Shown: positions 63,938 to 64,000 of the stretch, piece after piece
How positions within the stretch are numbered: the stretch's first letter is position 1
Layout: each line of letters opens with the position of its first letter
Origin: an uncultured Oscillospiraceae bacterium
GTDB lineage: Bacteria; Bacillota; Clostridia; Oscillospirales; Acutalibacteraceae
Direction of reading: 5' to 3'
Assembly: GCA_900540865.1 (NCBI GenBank)
Contig: UQHH01000007.1
Span: 12,003 to 76,002, forward strand
DNA length: 64,000 bases
Made by a program: the position numbers and the translations under genes
The notes under the pieces: model-generated
Database searches by the model: none
What the model saw: the letters and a program-made list of their open reading frames with translations, nothing else
What the model was told of the DNA's origin: nothing

Positions 63938-64000
63938 CCCCACACCACCAGCCATTGCAGGGCAATGACGGCGTAAATATTATAACATGCGTGCGTCATC

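Overview
The window looks like a chromosome segment of a spore-forming Firmicute of class Clostridia, most likely the Ruminococcaceae/Oscillospiraceae. The signs are spo0A beside spoIVB, a SpoIIM-like protein, a RemA/gmk/rpoZ/priA operon in Firmicutes order, a MocR regulator, GTG/TTG starts behind strong GGAGG ribosome binding sites, and a secreted dockerin plus starch-binding protein. GC content looks moderate (about 50-55 % by eye). There is no rRNA, no tRNA that I could recognise, no CRISPR array and no complete insertion sequence. The only clear RNA gene is RNase P RNA.

Layout. 1-4.9 kb: ftsH 3' end, uvrA, a methyltransferase and a small membrane peptide. 4.9-6.9 kb (minus): HAD phosphatase and lipoprotein alkaline phosphatase. 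6.9-16.4 kb (plus): a DUF5685-like/J-domain pair, a large secreted lysozyme with SH3b and Ig-like repeats, a methyltransferase, proC, a SpoIIM-like protein and membrane proteins. 16.4-17.5 kb: a gene-poor, hairpin-rich repeat element whose core recurs at 63.4 kb. 17.5-19.3 kb (minus): an RluC/D-type pseudouridine synthase and YebC. 19.5-32.9 kb (plus): a long housekeeping operon from yicC to thiN covering nucleotide metabolism, replication restart, start of translation, rRNA modification and a PASTA kinase/PP2C signalling pair. 32.9-36.9 kb: superoxide dismutase (minus) and a set of accessory enzymes (plus). 37-41.8 kb (minus): a CopA-CopZ fusion, spo0A, spoIVB. 42-46.5 kb (plus): a cation ATPase and the dockerin/CBM protein behind a ~400-nt leader. 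46.5-49.7 kb (minus): GrpB-like protein, a CDF metal exporter behind a probable NiCo riboswitch, and a uracil permease. 49.9-57 kb: cca, malic enzyme, rnpB, a two-gene NAD salvage operon, an XRE regulator and a MocR regulator. 57-63.3 kb (plus): murD, two M42 aminopeptidases, a GNAT protein, a methionine gamma-lyase-like enzyme and YbaK. 63.3-64 kb: second copy of the repeat, then a small ribbon-helix-helix regulator.

Most of this is ordinary core genome. The points most worth a second look are the NiCo-type riboswitch with its own terminator, a GH24 lysozyme domain interrupted by an SH3b domain, the internal start that could release CopZ from CopA, the dispersed hairpin-rich element with 21-bp terminal inverted repeats, a superoxide dismutase with changed active-site gate residues, and the long leader before the dockerin gene. 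All functional calls come from reading motifs by eye; no database search was run.
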